DNA from: Nitzschia sp. DOCU1
Taxonomy: Eukaryota; Bacillariophyta; Bacillariophyceae; Bacillariales; Bacillariaceae
DNA: 64,000 bases
NCBI GenBank assembly: GCA_951394045.1
Contig: OX595987.1
Span: forward strand, 3,348,001-3,412,000
Reading direction: 5' to 3'
Part shown: piece after piece, positions 1 through 10,134 of the stretch
Position numbering within the stretch: the stretch's first letter is position 1
Layout: each line of letters begins with the position of its first letter
Notes under the pieces: model-generated
Seen by the model: only the letters and a program-made list of their open reading frames with translations
Databases searched by the model: none
What the model was told of the DNA's origin: nothing
Program-made: the position numbers and the translations under genes

Positions 1-50
1 AAGCACCATGTGGCTGCTTTGGAATACTCTGTATCTTGGCGTGTAAATGC

Positions 51-442
51 ATGGTTCGAGGGGAGGAATAGTGGTGACTTCGGCGATGGGCACCCGGGAA
101 CTGTTGCCTCCGGTTCACCAGACATCAATCGACGCCGTTCTCTCCATTGAACCCCACCGATCAGGTCCCCGTTGCAACGAAGCAGGTTTCCCGAGGGCAG
201 TTTTCGCATCCCTCTTAGATCTTGAAAAAGTGTGCTCGATGTCGTTATTAACAGTGATTCTAACCCACTGGCTTTTTTCGTTACCGCAGCCGTCTCAAAA
301 GACATTTCGAACCAAGCGCACGCTTGCGAAGGCACAGCGCCAGAATCGGCCTTTGCCTCATTGGATCCGTCTGCGCACAGATAACACCATCAAGTGGAAT
401 GCCAAGCGCAGACACTGGCGCCGAACCAAGTTGGGATTGTAA
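51..442 (+). CDS. RPL39: 60S ribosomal protein L39 (eL39)
   Basis: Small basic protein of the large cytosolic ribosomal subunit, lining the exit tunnel. The exon at 290-442 encodes [20 protein letters not shown] through the family-typical C-terminus [11 protein letters not shown], which is nearly all of the 51-residue protein. A pyrimidine-rich tract ending in gcag lies just before 290, so this is a 3' exon. As in many eukaryotic L39 genes the first exon probably holds little more than the ATG. The ATG at 51-53 is followed by GT and would give M-PSQK after removal of 54-289, but that donor is weak and the true start could lie left of the window. Product is certain; the first exon is inferred. 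Confidence 0.88.
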
Positions 443-1620
443 ACTGTTAAACAACTAGTGAGGGATTCCAAGGATTGTGGTGGGTTTTTCTTTTTTCGTT
501 CCTTGATGGTTCAATAAGCTCCTTTGAAGTATCTGCGGTGATGGCAAACTGTTTCGCCATTTTGCTGGTGGCGTTGAAGGCGTGTGGGTTGTCTGTTCCT
601 GGTCCATTTCTCCGTGACGGTGGTGTTGAAACGGCGTCAGGTATCAAAAGAATGCCTATGCGACTCCATGTGTGCCAGCCTTTCCCCCTTCACTCGCTTC
701 GTCCCCGCGCGATTGTTGCTCTTCCAAATAGTACTTTGTCGTTTCGTAGCGTGGCCATCTAGTCTAGCGGCAGTTTGCTGGCTGGCTGGTCGAGGCGAGC
801 TTCAACTGTCCCACCATCATGATGGCTACCCCCCAGCTTTCACGAGGAAAGGAGTCACGATCATGATAACCACGCCCTCCGCCATGTGACTGTTCGCCCT
901 CCAGCAGAAGCATCGCAACCGGCCTCTTGCGCTAGTCTAGTGCCCCTAGTCTGCCCACCCTTTTGTGCCGTAGATCATGCCCCTTCTAGTTCAGTGGCAC
1001 ATCTGGCAGCGACATCAAGATAACTATTCTTGAGTGGAGGTCTACTGGCAGCATGTGTGTAGCCAGATTCTTTAGCCTACCGGTAGACAGACTAGAAGTG
1101 CATTCAAAAACTTCTTGTTTTTGTTTGCTTGGAATACAGTGGGGTGCTGTTATGTGGTGTTCTACATATTGTACTGCGACCACTAGCTACTCTAGAGCAC
1201 AAACCATTGCACAAGGAATAGGTCTACCGTTCCAGCATGAATAGCGTGGCACTGCAAACCTGCTAGAAAAAGGGAAAGGATATGGAACGACATCACTCAC
1301 CATCTCAATCGAACCTATGAGCTCGTGATGAAGGTTCGACTTTTTCGTGTCACGATGCCGTCCTTCGGAGGAGAACAATCGCCACGTCCCACCTCTCTGA
1401 ACGACAATGACGCTACAATAGAGCGGGGGAGCAAAACGACATGGAGAACGGAGATCTTTTTACTAAGGATGCAGTCAGCAAACTTTTCAGTCGACACGCA
1501 AGCTACCCATATTTTGCCTATAGAATTAGTCAACTAGGGCCGGCTGTTATTCATGCACACCTTTATACATGGGGTTGAGAAGAATCCTCACAGAAGTAGC
1601 ATCTAGTCGTGACCCTTAAC
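443..1620. other. Intergenic, no gene recognised
   Basis: About 1.2 kb between the eL39 stop and the FCP stop. Short open frames on both strands overlap each other, lack family signatures and look random. It holds one CTACCGGTAG palindrome (1077-1086) in CTAG/TAG-rich sequence. Confidence 0.6.
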
Positions 1621-1674
1621 TTAGTATTCAAGGAAGACTCCAATGACCGGGTTTCCTTCGATTTGTTCGTGCAT

Positions 1675-1710
<36 letters not shown>

Positions 1711-2235
1711 GTTGTTGAGCTCGATAGCTCGCTTTCGGAGCTTGGCCTTGGGGCCGAACGAGTCCCATCCGAAGTCGATGAATCCATTGCGGAAGTCACC
1801 AGGGAATTCACCCTTTCCAGTGACGTCCTTCATGACGAAGAGCTCAAGGAGACCAACGAAGAGGACGATTTGTCCAACTCCGGCCTGAGGGATAGCGTCA
1901 GGGCCGGAGATGGCGGCAAGACCATCGGGGAAGTCCGAGAAGGAGTTGCCCTCCAAGTCGATGCTTCCTGGAAGGTGGATTCCAGCACGGGTGACGATTT
2001 GTCCGAGGAAGGCAAGCATGGAGATACGTCCGTGCTTCAATTCAACGTATCGGAGACGCTTGAACTTGGCCTCGTCACCGTCGGAAACAAGACCCAAAGG
2101 ATCATAGAATCCAAGGGGTTCTTGGGCTCCAAGCTCTCCCTCGAAGGCGTTGAGGGAGACAGAGCTCGATGCTTGCTTGGCAGGAGCGAAAGCAGCGGCG
2201 GTGGCAAGAAGGGAGGCAAGAACAGCGAGCTTCAT
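1621..2235 (-). CDS. Fucoxanthin-chlorophyll a/c binding protein (Lhcf-type)
   Basis: Light-harvesting antenna protein of the diatom plastid, binding chlorophyll a, chlorophyll c and fucoxanthin in the thylakoid membrane. Single exon, 204 residues. The N-terminus is a short signal peptide ending in the diatom plastid cleavage motif (AAAFAP, residues 13-18). The two pseudo-symmetric LHC helices are visible: helix 1 with ELKHGRISMLAFLG (about 65-78) and helix 3 with ELNNGRAAMMGILGLMMHE (about 172-190), each with the Glu/Arg pair that ligates chlorophyll and forms the cross-helix salt bridge. Length is normal for Lhcf. It is divergent from the CS-domain gene across about 480 bp that holds a TGACGTCA site. 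Which Lhcf paralogue it is cannot be decided here. Confidence 0.96.
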
Positions 2236-2717
2236 GGTTGAATTGTCGACGTAGAATTGTGGCTTGCTACAATCTCGCAGCTAGGTTGCACCGTTCCGGC
2301 AATCGATCGAGGAGTTACGTAGAGGAATGCTAAAAAGAAGATACGTGCCGATCCTGCAACTCGGAAATTCAACATGGTTCCGAATGCCCTCTAATGATTA
2401 TGTTTCATATATAATAAAGTACGTATTCACCCCACATAAAAAGGGCGGGCAAAAGTCTGCACATCGACCGTCACGGGATGACGTCAACGATCGAAATCGA
2501 ACTCCCTCCAAACCATGCATATTCCGCCACCCTCCTCACTCCCTAACGAAAAACCCAACGACCCCTCTCCATGTACCATTGACGCAATGGCCATTAATAT
2601 TCGCGGCCCTCCCGGAGCGTTTCAGGACTTGTGTGTGTGTGGATAAATCATAGCTGCTTTGCTGCAGACAGAAACGGAATCGAAACATCTTCTTGATAGA
2701 GCGTTTGTCGAAGCATC
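2236..2717. promoter_or_regulatory. Divergent promoter region, FCP / CS-domain gene
   Basis: Shared upstream region of the antenna gene (minus) and the CS-domain gene (plus). It contains an AT-rich tatataataaa stretch near 2407 and a perfect TGACGTCA bZIP-type palindrome at 2479-2486. Neither transcription start is known, so its function as a promoter is inferred from gene orientation. Confidence 0.5.
2479..2486. promoter_or_regulatory. TGACGTCA site (CRE/bZIP-type)
   Basis: Perfect 8-bp palindrome in the divergent FCP/CS promoter. The surrounding 11-mer ATGACGTCAAC recurs upstream of the sigma factor at 10652-10662. In diatoms TGACGT is the core bound by bZIP factors, including aureochromes, and part of the CO2/cAMP-responsive element; use here is inferred. 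Confidence 0.45.
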
Positions 2718-3299
2718 ATGACTGCTGAAGTGGAAACAGGCACTCCAGGGATTAATGAAGGAATTGAGAACATGACCGTCGCCCAGGACGCTCCTTCCGA
2801 AAGCACGAGACGCAAGTCCGCTTTGGAAGACAATATCCAAAGCAAAGGGAAGAATGCGTACTATTTTGCGCACGCGCACAAAGCCAACGGTCCCAAATGG
2901 GACGGAAAGATTCAGCCAAAGTTGTTGTCGAAAGGATCGTCAATGGAGGATACATCGACGAAAACTTCTTCGTTCGAATACCACAAGAGCAACATAACAT
3001 CCTACGCCTTCTCAGACGAAGGCAAGAACGTAAAACTTTACGTGACAATGCAGGATATCGGAGAAAAATGCAAAGAGGAAGACATCACGCTCGACTTTTC
3101 TGAACAGTCGTTTTGTTTCGTTGTTAGAAATTATGAGGAGCAACCTCGAATTCTAAGCTTTGGCAAGCTCACCGATCGGATTTCAAATGCGTCTTTCAAG
3201 CTCAAGAAAGACAGAGTGATCATTGTTTTAACAAAGGAGAAGGAAGGGGAGTGGCACACTATCAATGACAAGGGATCCCCTGACCACGAACTAGTATAG
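2718..3299 (+). CDS. CS (p23/SGT1-like) domain protein, CacyBP/SIP-like
   Basis: 193-residue protein with a CS domain at about residues 88-175 (SFEYHKSNITSYAFSDEGKN onward, strands ending IVLTKEKEGEWHTI). CS domains bind Hsp90, or Siah/SCF ubiquitin-ligase adaptors in the calcyclin-binding protein family. Upstream of it lies a conserved-looking block, YYFAHAHKANGPKWDGK followed by PKLL (about 48-70), characteristic of algal CacyBP-like CS proteins. No SGS domain follows, so it is shorter than SGT1. Single exon; start is the first ATG after an in-frame stop-rich leader. A role as a cytosolic cochaperone or ubiquitin-ligase adaptor is inference from the fold. Confidence 0.82.
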   Translation: MTAEVETGTPGINEGIENMTVAQDAPSESTRRKSALEDNIQSKGKNAYYFAHAHKANGPKWDGKIQPKLLSKGSSMEDTSTKTSSFEYHKSNITSYAFSDEGKNVKLYVTMQDIGEKCKEEDITLDFSEQSFCFVVRNYEEQPRILSFGKLTDRISNASFKLKKDRVIIVLTKEKEGEWHTINDKGSPDHELV

Positions 3300-3393
3300 A
3301 ACTATTCTCTCTCTCCACTAATAGTTGAGGGAGCCAGTATTCTCAACTTTAACGTTTTACTTGCGGCTAACTTTGCATCTCTAGTGCTCAAGC

Positions 3394-6393
3394 TCAACTC
3401 CAGATATCCAACAAAAAACGTCCTTCTTTCTTCAGCCGGTCAATATGTGCTTTTCCCTCTGCAATGTCTACTTCACCACTAGAGGTCTTACCCAAAATCT
3501 CGGCAAGAGCGTTTTGAACATCACGGGCCATGGAGTTGCCATCGCCACAAATGTACACCCTTCCTTTGTCTTCCAGGAGCATTTTATGCAAGCGTTGCGA
3601 AACGTCGGGACCCTTCATCAAGTCTTGGACGTACTCCTTTTTGCCACTGCGCGAGAAAGCAGTGTGAAGTTCGGACACAATTCCCTCGTTCTTGCACTGC
3701 TTCATTTCCTCCTCAAAGAGCCAGTCGTGGTCCATATGCCGGCATCCAAAGAAGACTTCGACCTTACCAACTACTTCTTGATTCCTGTAGTCAGCAGCAA
3801 GCACGAGCCCTTTGGAGTCCTTGTCATCAAGAGCAAGGTCGGCGTGTTCCAGCTCGTATCCTCCTCTCCAAGTGCCTTCGACCACGGAACTGGCGGCATC
3901 TTCGGACTTTCGAGAGGATAACAACGATTTTCGATGGGCCAAGAAACCCATAAAGGGTGCGATCCCAGTGCCTGGACCAACTAAAACCATCGGAGTTGAC
4001 AATGACGATGGGAGGCGAAAGTCAGCTGTTGGCTTTGGAAAGATTCCGACGACTGGAGTCGACTTGAGACTGGCTGAGGAATTGGCTAAAAAGGGCGCGC
4101 TGATTGCCTCCAAAAAGGAAGTTGTAATGCCGTGTATACGTCGGCGGCCCTCGTCCTTGTCATTCACCATCAACGACGGTGTTAGGTAGTCTACAACCGA
4201 GAATGCAATTGTGAGACAACTTTTCTTGTTGGCGTCCAGTGGGCTGGAACTGATGGAATAGTAGCGGGGAGGGATTGCTGGTAACAGACTAAGGATTCCT
4301 TCCACTGTGATGGAACGGCATGAGGGAAAGTCTCTCAAAATGTCAGCGAATGACCGTCGCTGATCGACAATGAACTCTTGGAACAATTTGAGACCAAGCG
4401 TGTCCTTGGATGCCATGAAACGCAGAGCGCTGGCTTCTTCTTCGTTGGTGGCAAATTGAGAGAGGCCGTTGAGAATCTTCTTATTTCTCAGAGTGCAACT
4501 TAAATCAACGTGCTCTCGAATGGCTTCTTCAATCGTGATAGGCTTGCTTTCGTCAATTGAAACTTTTTGCGATGGCCCGATTCCATGGTACTCTAGCAGA
4601 TTTTCCAGCACGAACGCAACGTCAACTGCACTATTAGGGACAATCAGACCAATGGTGTCACCTGGTTGATATTCCAAGCTGTAATCATCTGGGAGCGATA
4701 GCGTCATTTCGATCACGCGTTTGCCATTGCGCTCATTCTCCACGGTGTTTGGCCCATCAAGCGGAAAGGCCGCGTTAAACGTGTTTCGTGCCATTACAAG
4801 GTCAGCACTCGAAGACAAGCCATCAACGCCTAAAGCCTCGGCGATCTTGGTGGCTGCATCAATTGACGTCTTTGTGAGATACCGAGCTCCCAAAATGGTG
4901 GATTCGAAGGGTCTACGTTGTGTGTAGAAGCACGCTCCCGAGCTTGTTGTAGAAATCGTTGCAGTTTCAGAAAAATTCGCAAATGGGTCCTTGGAATGCT
5001 CATAGTCCTCATTGAAGAGTTCGCATGACGAGCGGCTAGCACCAAGGGAGGGTAACAATGAGTGTGGCACCCCTGGGATGGGCGATGTGTTGTCCAAGCC
5101 AAGCAAAGCCTTGACAATTGCAACACCATGGCAGCTCGAGGTTGAACATGTATCTTCGAGTGCCGAGTCCGAGCTCTCTGACTTCTTTTCCTCGGCATCG
5201 GTTGGTGACTTTTCTTTGGTTCCTTGCTTGGTCGCCGTCGCCATTGATGTTGCGCTGCTGCCGGCAACAGCCGCACCACCTCGGCATGCATTGCTAATAT
5301 CCGACAACACCGAATCCGTCCAAGGTTCCACTGTATCTTCTAAACCGGTTCCCTCATCAGCACATACCAGTGGTTTGGCACAAACCCCACCCAATAATGC
5401 TAACCGCCTATCAATTTCTTTTCCAGTAGCACAAAATTGATCGTAATTGGTGTCGCCGAGACCTAGCACGGCAAAGTGAACATTGCGAAAGGGTTGGGTG
5501 TCAACAGTTTCTTTTCGTTTGATAAAGCGCATGAAACGCCCAGCATTTTCCGGAGCATCTCCATTTCCCGTCGTGGACGCGACGATAATCACAGCATGCT
5601 TGCCTCCTTCTGCATTTTCTTGTTCCCAGCTCGGCAGATGCTTTTTGAATTGATTCAAGTCACAACATACAACTGACGGAAAGAAAGTATTTGCGTCTGG
5701 ATTGCCAAGGAGGGTTTCGTACCTAGCGGCGAGATCCTTGGCAATCTGTTCCGCGTTGCCGGTGACAGATCCATACATGATATAGAGGGGCGAATCCGAT
5801 TTGGATCGAAGTACAAGGGGCGCACATTGATTGTCACTGGGATCTGCCTGTTGTTTTTCGTCGACTAGCTCAGGAATTGTTGTTGCTTGGTTATCGGCAC
5901 ATGCCGCTCCAAGATCTTGAAACACAGAGTCTAACCACGGCTCGACCACTTCTTCCAATCCGGTCGCTTCATCAGCACACGCCAGTGGTTTGGCGCGTTC
6001 GGCTCCTAATTCTACCATTTTCTTATCAATCAACTTTCCCATGGCACAGAATTGATCATAGTTTGTGTCCCCCAATCCCAATACGCAGAACGCAACGTGT
6101 TGAAAGGGCAAATTATTGTCGCCGGTCGCTGGCTTTTTCTTGATGAATCGAATAAATCTCGACGCATTTTCAGGCGGGTCACCATTTCCAGTGGTCGAAC
6201 AGACGAGAATGACACCATGCTTCTTGCCCTCTTTGGGGGATTGTTCCCACTCTGTGGCAAGTTTCTTAAAGTCGCCCATGGGCTTGCAAACGACCGACGT
6301 GAAAGGACTCGGTGGTTTCTTGTCCGCCAGATCTTTGGCTATTCCTTCCGCATTTCCTGTCGCGGAACCGTACAAAACATAAAGCGTTGTCAT
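3394..6393 (-). CDS. MTRR: Methionine synthase reductase-like, two tandem flavodoxin domains
   Basis: Diflavin reductase of the P450-reductase family, about 999 residues from the ATG at 6393, where MTTLYVLYGSATGN begins the first flavodoxin domain. The open frame extends 35 codons further upstream without homology. Order: flavodoxin 1 (about 4-165, STTGNGDPPENA, LGLGDTNYDQFC); a second, very similar flavodoxin (about 201-370, STTGNGDAPENA, LGLGDTNYDQFC); a Ser/Glu-rich linker; hinge plus FAD domain (ARYLT near 505; RYYSISSS, R about 710); NADPH domain (GPGTGIAPFMGF about 806; YICGDGNSMA). The C-terminus DIWS, the GDPP loop, the LxxVVEPW motif and the long hinge match methionine synthase reductase, which reactivates B12-dependent MetH. 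The duplicated flavodoxin is unusual. Confidence 0.85.
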   Translation of the reverse strand: MTTLYVLYGSATGNAEGIAKDLADKKPPSPFTSVVCKPMGDFKKLATEWEQSPKEGKKHGVILVCSTTGNGDPPENASRFIRFIKKKPATGDNNLPFQHVAFCVLGLGDTNYDQFCAMGKLIDKKMVELGAERAKPLACADEATGLEEVVEPWLDSVFQDLGAACADNQATTIPELVDEKQQADPSDNQCAPLVLRSKSDSPLYIMYGSVTGNAEQIAKDLAARYETLLGNPDANTFFPSVVCCDLNQFKKHLPSWEQENAEGGKHAVIIVASTTGNGDAPENAGRFMRFIKRKETVDTQPFRNVHFAVLGLGDTNYDQFCATGKEIDRRLALLGGVCAKPLVCADEGTGLEDTVEPWTDSVLSDISNACRGGAAVAGSSATSMATATKQGTKEKSPTDAEEKKSESSDSALEDTCSTSSCHGVAIVKALLGLDNTSPIPGVPHSLLPSLGASRSSCELFNEDYEHSKDPFANFSETATISTTSSGACFYTQRRPFESTILGARYLTKTSIDAATKIAEALGVDGLSSSADLVMARNTFNAAFPLDGPNTVENERNGKRVIEMTLSLPDDYSLEYQPGDTIGLIVPNSAVDVAFVLENLLEYHGIGPSQKVSIDESKPITIEEAIREHVDLSCTLRNKKILNGLSQFATNEEEASALRFMASKDTLGLKLFQEFIVDQRRSFADILRDFPSCRSITVEGILSLLPAIPPRYYSISSSPLDANKKSCLTIAFSVVDYLTPSLMVNDKDEGRRRIHGITTSFLEAISAPFLANSSASLKSTPVVGIFPKPTADFRLPSSLSTPMVLVGPGTGIAPFMGFLAHRKSLLSSRKSEDAASSVVEGTWRGGYELEHADLALDDKDSKGLVLAADYRNQEVVGKVEVFFGCRHMDHDWLFEEEMKQCKNEGIVSELHTAFSRSGKKEYVQDLMKGPDVSQRLHKMLLEDKGRVYICGDGNSMARDVQNALAEILGKTSSGEVDIAEGKAHIDRLKKEGRFLLDIWS

Positions 6394-6830
6394 TGTCAAG
6401 GCAATTGAAGGATTCGCAAGGTCGTTTAGAATAACAGGTGGTAATAACGTCGTTGCGTTACCTTTGCTTGAATAATGAGAGGAGGGCCCCCGATGCATCC
6501 ATCAGTTCTTTAGAGAATCTGTGGTCTTTGGAACGTGCATCTCAAACCCCGCACGGCGATCGGTGCACGTTCTTTGCATGGCGGGAATTGAGGGAATGTG
6601 CATTGATGCTGACGTGTTCATTTCTGGCGCGGTCTGTCTGCCGCCGTCGAAGGGGGTGGTGGGCGGCGGGCACCAACCAATTGAATCGTTTGGGTCGACT
6701 CGTTTGTCCGGCCATTTTTTTCTTCGTGCTTTTTGGTTGGCGGTGATGGCATTTCTTTGGATGCCAAAACTAACGAGGGATTATCTCTACCACTCTCTCA
6801 GCAGCAGCTTATCTCCATTGCAACTCTACC
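6394..6830. promoter_or_regulatory. Divergent upstream region, reductase / Fyv7-like gene
   Basis: Region between two divergently oriented genes. The in-frame extension of the reductase ORF to 6498 lies here but has no family similarity, so I treat it as 5' UTR. No recognised motif. Confidence 0.4.
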
Positions 6831-7367
6831 ATGACAGTGACAACAAAATCAACCGACATTAGTCGGCAAAAGGAAAGGAGCAAGCACTCCATTAGCTTGG
6901 TGAATTTCGGCCAACGCAAGGGACAAGTCCGCGCTCTCGAAGAATTTCGACATCGCAAGGAAAAGAAACGTCTGGAAACCGCGAAAGTATTGCGGAAATA
7001 CAAAAAGTCCATGAAATCCGAGGGATATGAGGCTGGGCGAGGAGCAGCACGAAAACGAGAGCCCAAAATGGATAATAATGAAAATGAAAATGAAGAATCA
7101 GCCGACAAGAAGGCTGGGCGACGAAAGCGGTTTAATCCCTTACTCAAGTCTGTTGACAAAGCCCGACAGAACAAGGAAGAAGCAGAGAAAAGGGCCAAGA
7201 GGATGGAAGAAAACCTCAAGGATAAAGAAAAGAAGCTTCGAGAGCGAAAAAGAGTATCCAAGTTGCTAGCGCAGCGAAGCAAAAGAGGCCAGCCCATCAT
7301 GAAGCACACGGTGGAAAATATACTGAAGAAACTGGAGCGACAAAATACGAACGACGAATCCAAATGA
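6831..7367 (+). CDS. Fyv7/CCDC59-like rRNA-processing factor
   Basis: 178-residue, very basic, strongly helical protein (Lys/Arg/Glu-rich throughout, coiled-coil propensity about 90-155). The C-terminal block KRGQPIMKHTVENILKKLE matches the conserved end of the Fyv7/CCDC59 (TAP26) family, where R-x-GQP-x-M precedes a helix ending LLxKI. Fyv7 is a nucleolar factor for 18S rRNA maturation in yeast. Single exon; start is the first ATG. Low-complexity basic proteins can mislead, so the call rests mainly on the C-terminal motif and the length. Confidence 0.62.
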   Translation: MTVTTKSTDISRQKERSKHSISLVNFGQRKGQVRALEEFRHRKEKKRLETAKVLRKYKKSMKSEGYEAGRGAARKREPKMDNNENENEESADKKAGRRKRFNPLLKSVDKARQNKEEAEKRAKRMEENLKDKEKKLRERKRVSKLLAQRSKRGQPIMKHTVENILKKLERQNTNDESK

Positions 7368-7969
7368 ATGGAAAACGTTCATCAAATGTAAGAAATGTGA
7401 TATCTTTGAATCTGTGTTTGCCAGAGGCTTTGAACTTGACGGTCGTTTTTTCATGGATTGTTGAGCCGAGTACCTCTGGAATATTGCATTGGGTGAACAA
7501 TGGTTCCCAGCCAAGTATCTCATGCGGTTCGGGAGTTTTCCGTCACCCACATTTTGTCTAATATCAATGTTTGCGTTGCGTTTCATGCTCTGTTTCGTAA
7601 CAGAAAAATCAATGTACAATGAATTTGGAGTTGATGAGGAGCCATCCTTCACTCAGAATGAGCTGTTGTTGAGATTGCACCCACTGCATCAATCATCAGT
7701 TGGCTTCCAGCTAGAACAAGTATGATGCACCGATCGTCTGATGGCTGATTTCTTTTTCTCATCATACGGCGCCGGTTCTCCGAGGGACTATCCTCAGCAC
7801 TAAACGTCACAATAACGATGTTACCGAAGCCCCCAACGAAACTAGACTCATCTTAACCATCTTTCATACTAAACGGTATTTGAAACATAACATCCTAATA
7901 GCTTAGCTACTAAATCTCCTGCTGGTCAAGGAGTCAGGCACAGGGTTTCATAAGAAACGTTTTGGTGGT
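7368..7969. other. Intergenic, nothing recognised
   Basis: About 600 bp between the stops of two convergent genes. Short open frames occur on both strands but none has a motif or a plausible splice partner. Confidence 0.5.
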
Positions 7970-8605
7970 CTATTCCATGTTTTTCTTTCCGAAATCAATT
8001 AGAACGTAGCCCGTTGCAGCCCTGCCATTCTGAGGAGTAGCCTTACTCCAGTCGGGATTGACTTCATATTTGGGGGCGTCCTTGGGATAATTTCCATCCG
8101 GAAAGCAAACATCCATCGGGAGGGGAGGATTTCGCATGAATTTGGAACCGCCGGGCATGACTGGATTGCGGTAAGGATCGGGATGAGTGTATGCGAATAG
8201 TTCGTCTTCTCCCTCCTGAGAATACAAAATACGAGAATTAGATAATAGCGAGCATAAAGACGATGCGATTTGATTCTTGATTCTTACCCGAAGCAGTCGA
8301 ATTGCCTTGCCTTGATTGCACCCACGTTCGGCATCAAATCTGGCTCGCAACTTGGTTGCTTCTTCATTGAAAATATCTCTATCAATAGCCCAGCTGCTTA
8401 GAACTTTAAGGCCGTTACGATACAAGCGAGCAACCTAAGACGAAGATCATCCTGCGGTGAGAAAGGGTACACTTCAAGGCACGTCCACTTGCAGCGATCA
8501 TCGGCTTACTTGTTGGTTGTGGGTCAGAGATGGACCCTTTTGCTTCGCCTGTTTCACCGCCTGCTGGAAGGCATCATTGAAAACCTGTGGGCGGACTGTC
8601 GGCAT
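7970..8605 (-). CDS. NDUFB9: NADH dehydrogenase 1 beta subcomplex subunit 9 (LYR protein, B22)
   Basis: Accessory subunit of mitochondrial complex I, an LYR-motif protein that binds acyl carrier protein. Three exons: 8605-8510, 8434-8288, 8215-7970, with introns of 75 and 72 bp bounded by GTAAG donors and AG acceptors. They join to a 162-residue protein. The LYR-type helix begins in VARLYRNGLKVLSSWAIDR, followed by the family block LRARFDAERG and the HPDPYRNPVMPGGSKFMRN segment that matches HPxPY-PGG in animal B22. The length suits the family. Divergent from dapF, with about 420 bp between starts. The gene is easily missed because exon 1 is only 32 codons. Confidence 0.9.
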
Positions 8606-9026
8606 GATGAAATAATACCCTTACAAGTACTGCTTTGGCGCCGTTGAAAATCCCGAAGTAGTCCCAAAGGTACCGCTGTTCCATCATCATCGTCGCCTCG
8701 CCCCTCGGCCGTTTTCCCGGCGATGAGTGCACGCCACAGCGAGGTGAGCGAAACGGGGGATGAGGTTTCCAGTTTACCATAAACTACCTTAACCCCTTCT
8801 TCCATCGCATTGCATATCCCCCATAAATAATCGACTCCCTCGAATGTGAAGATGCCAGTCGTGCGTCAGGCGAACGACATTCCGAGCCACACAAACACGT
8901 TTTAGAGAACGGCGTCACATGCTGGATCGATCCAGGATCCTCACATCGGCTCACAATTTTACTGTGAAGGGAATACCCACGCAACGACCACTTCAAGTGC
9001 CTGCATTTACATCCAAGTACAAGATA
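8606..9026. promoter_or_regulatory. Divergent upstream region, NDUFB9 / dapF
   Basis: About 420 bp between the two start codons. The dapF frame stays open upstream to 8919 but shows no conserved residues before the leader at 9027. No motif recognised. Confidence 0.4.
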
Positions 9027-10134
9027 ATGAAGCTAGCTTTGACTTTGGCATTGTTTTCGACAATTCGACACGCTTTCTCATGGACGACGATGGCGTCTGG
9101 TGCCAAGAGAACGACGCCTCTTCAAGCCGCCTCGAAGATGATCGAGTTCAGCAAATACGAGGGGCTTGGAAACGATTTTATTTTGATCGACGACCGCGAC
9201 CGGGATACCCCCAGTTTGACCCCTGAGCAATCGGAGAAGCTCTGCAATAGAAACTTTGGCATTGGGGGCGACGGTGTCATTTTCGCTCTGAAGCCTCCGT
9301 CGGACGAGTATGACTTTACCATGAGAATCTACAACTCTGATGGCTCCGAACCAGAAATGTGCGGAAATGGCATTAGGTGCTTTGCTCAGTTCTTGAAGGA
9401 TTTAGGCGCTGAAGGTGAGTGAAGAACAGGGTGACTGGGCTTGAATTTGGAATTCATGAATGACATACCTCACATGTCGCAGCTGATTCGTATCGAGTCA
9501 AAACACTTGCTGGACCCATCATCCCTGTCATGAATGACGATGGTACCATCACTGTTGACATGGGACCACCCGAACTGGTGGCATCAAAGGTGCCCACAAC
9601 TTTGGAACCCAACTTTGAAGGAGACTCGGTTGTTGAGCAGACTTTGGAATGTAACGGGAAGACTTGGAAAGTGTCGGCGGTAAGCATGGGAAACCCACAT
9701 GCTGTGATTTTCGTCGACGACTTGGAAAAAGACATTGATTTCGAGAGTGATGGGCCTGCATTGGAGTCCTGCAAAGTTTTCCCGGCACGAACAAATGTTG
9801 AGTTTGTCCAAGTGCTGTCCGATACGCATTTGAAAATGAAGGTAGGTTGCCCTTGAATCATTCTCAGAAGTCTACATCTTGCTGAGAAAACGAATCTAAC
9901 ATTTCTTGGCAGGTATGGGAACGAGGTGCCGGGCCGACTTTGGCCTGCGGGACGGGGACTTGTGCGTTGGTAGTCGCTGCCATAAGGTCGGGCAAAATTC
10001 CTGCCGGAAACAAAGTTCGCGTGACTCTTCCAGGCGGTGACCTCTTCATTGAATGGAACAAGGATACAGACAACAAAGTGTTCATGACAGGACCGGCTAA
10101 TTTCTCCTTTGGTGGTAAGGCGGCACTCAAGTAG
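9027..10134 (+). CDS. dapF: Diaminopimelate epimerase, plastid-targeted
   Basis: Interconverts LL- and meso-diaminopimelate, the penultimate step of lysine synthesis, without a cofactor. Three exons: 9027-9414, 9483-9841, 9913-10134, giving 322 residues. The start at 9027 begins a signal peptide ([19 protein letters not shown]) with an ASAF-like HAF-SW site, consistent with diatom plastid import. The mature enzyme starts near [15 protein letters not shown]. Both catalytic cysteines are present: C112 in EMCGNGIRC and C261 in [14 protein letters not shown] and SMGNPHAV are also typical. Nothing appears broken. The 68 and 71 bp introns are spliced in phases 1 and 0. Confidence 0.96.

Noticed and set aside
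47..289. In-frame extension upstream of eL39
   Set aside because: eL39 is only about 51 residues; the extension is intron/UTR ending in a pyrimidine-gcag acceptor.
1609..2241. 210-codon open frame antisense to the FCP gene
   Set aside because: It mirrors the codon bias of the real FCP frame on the other strand; the product has no motif.
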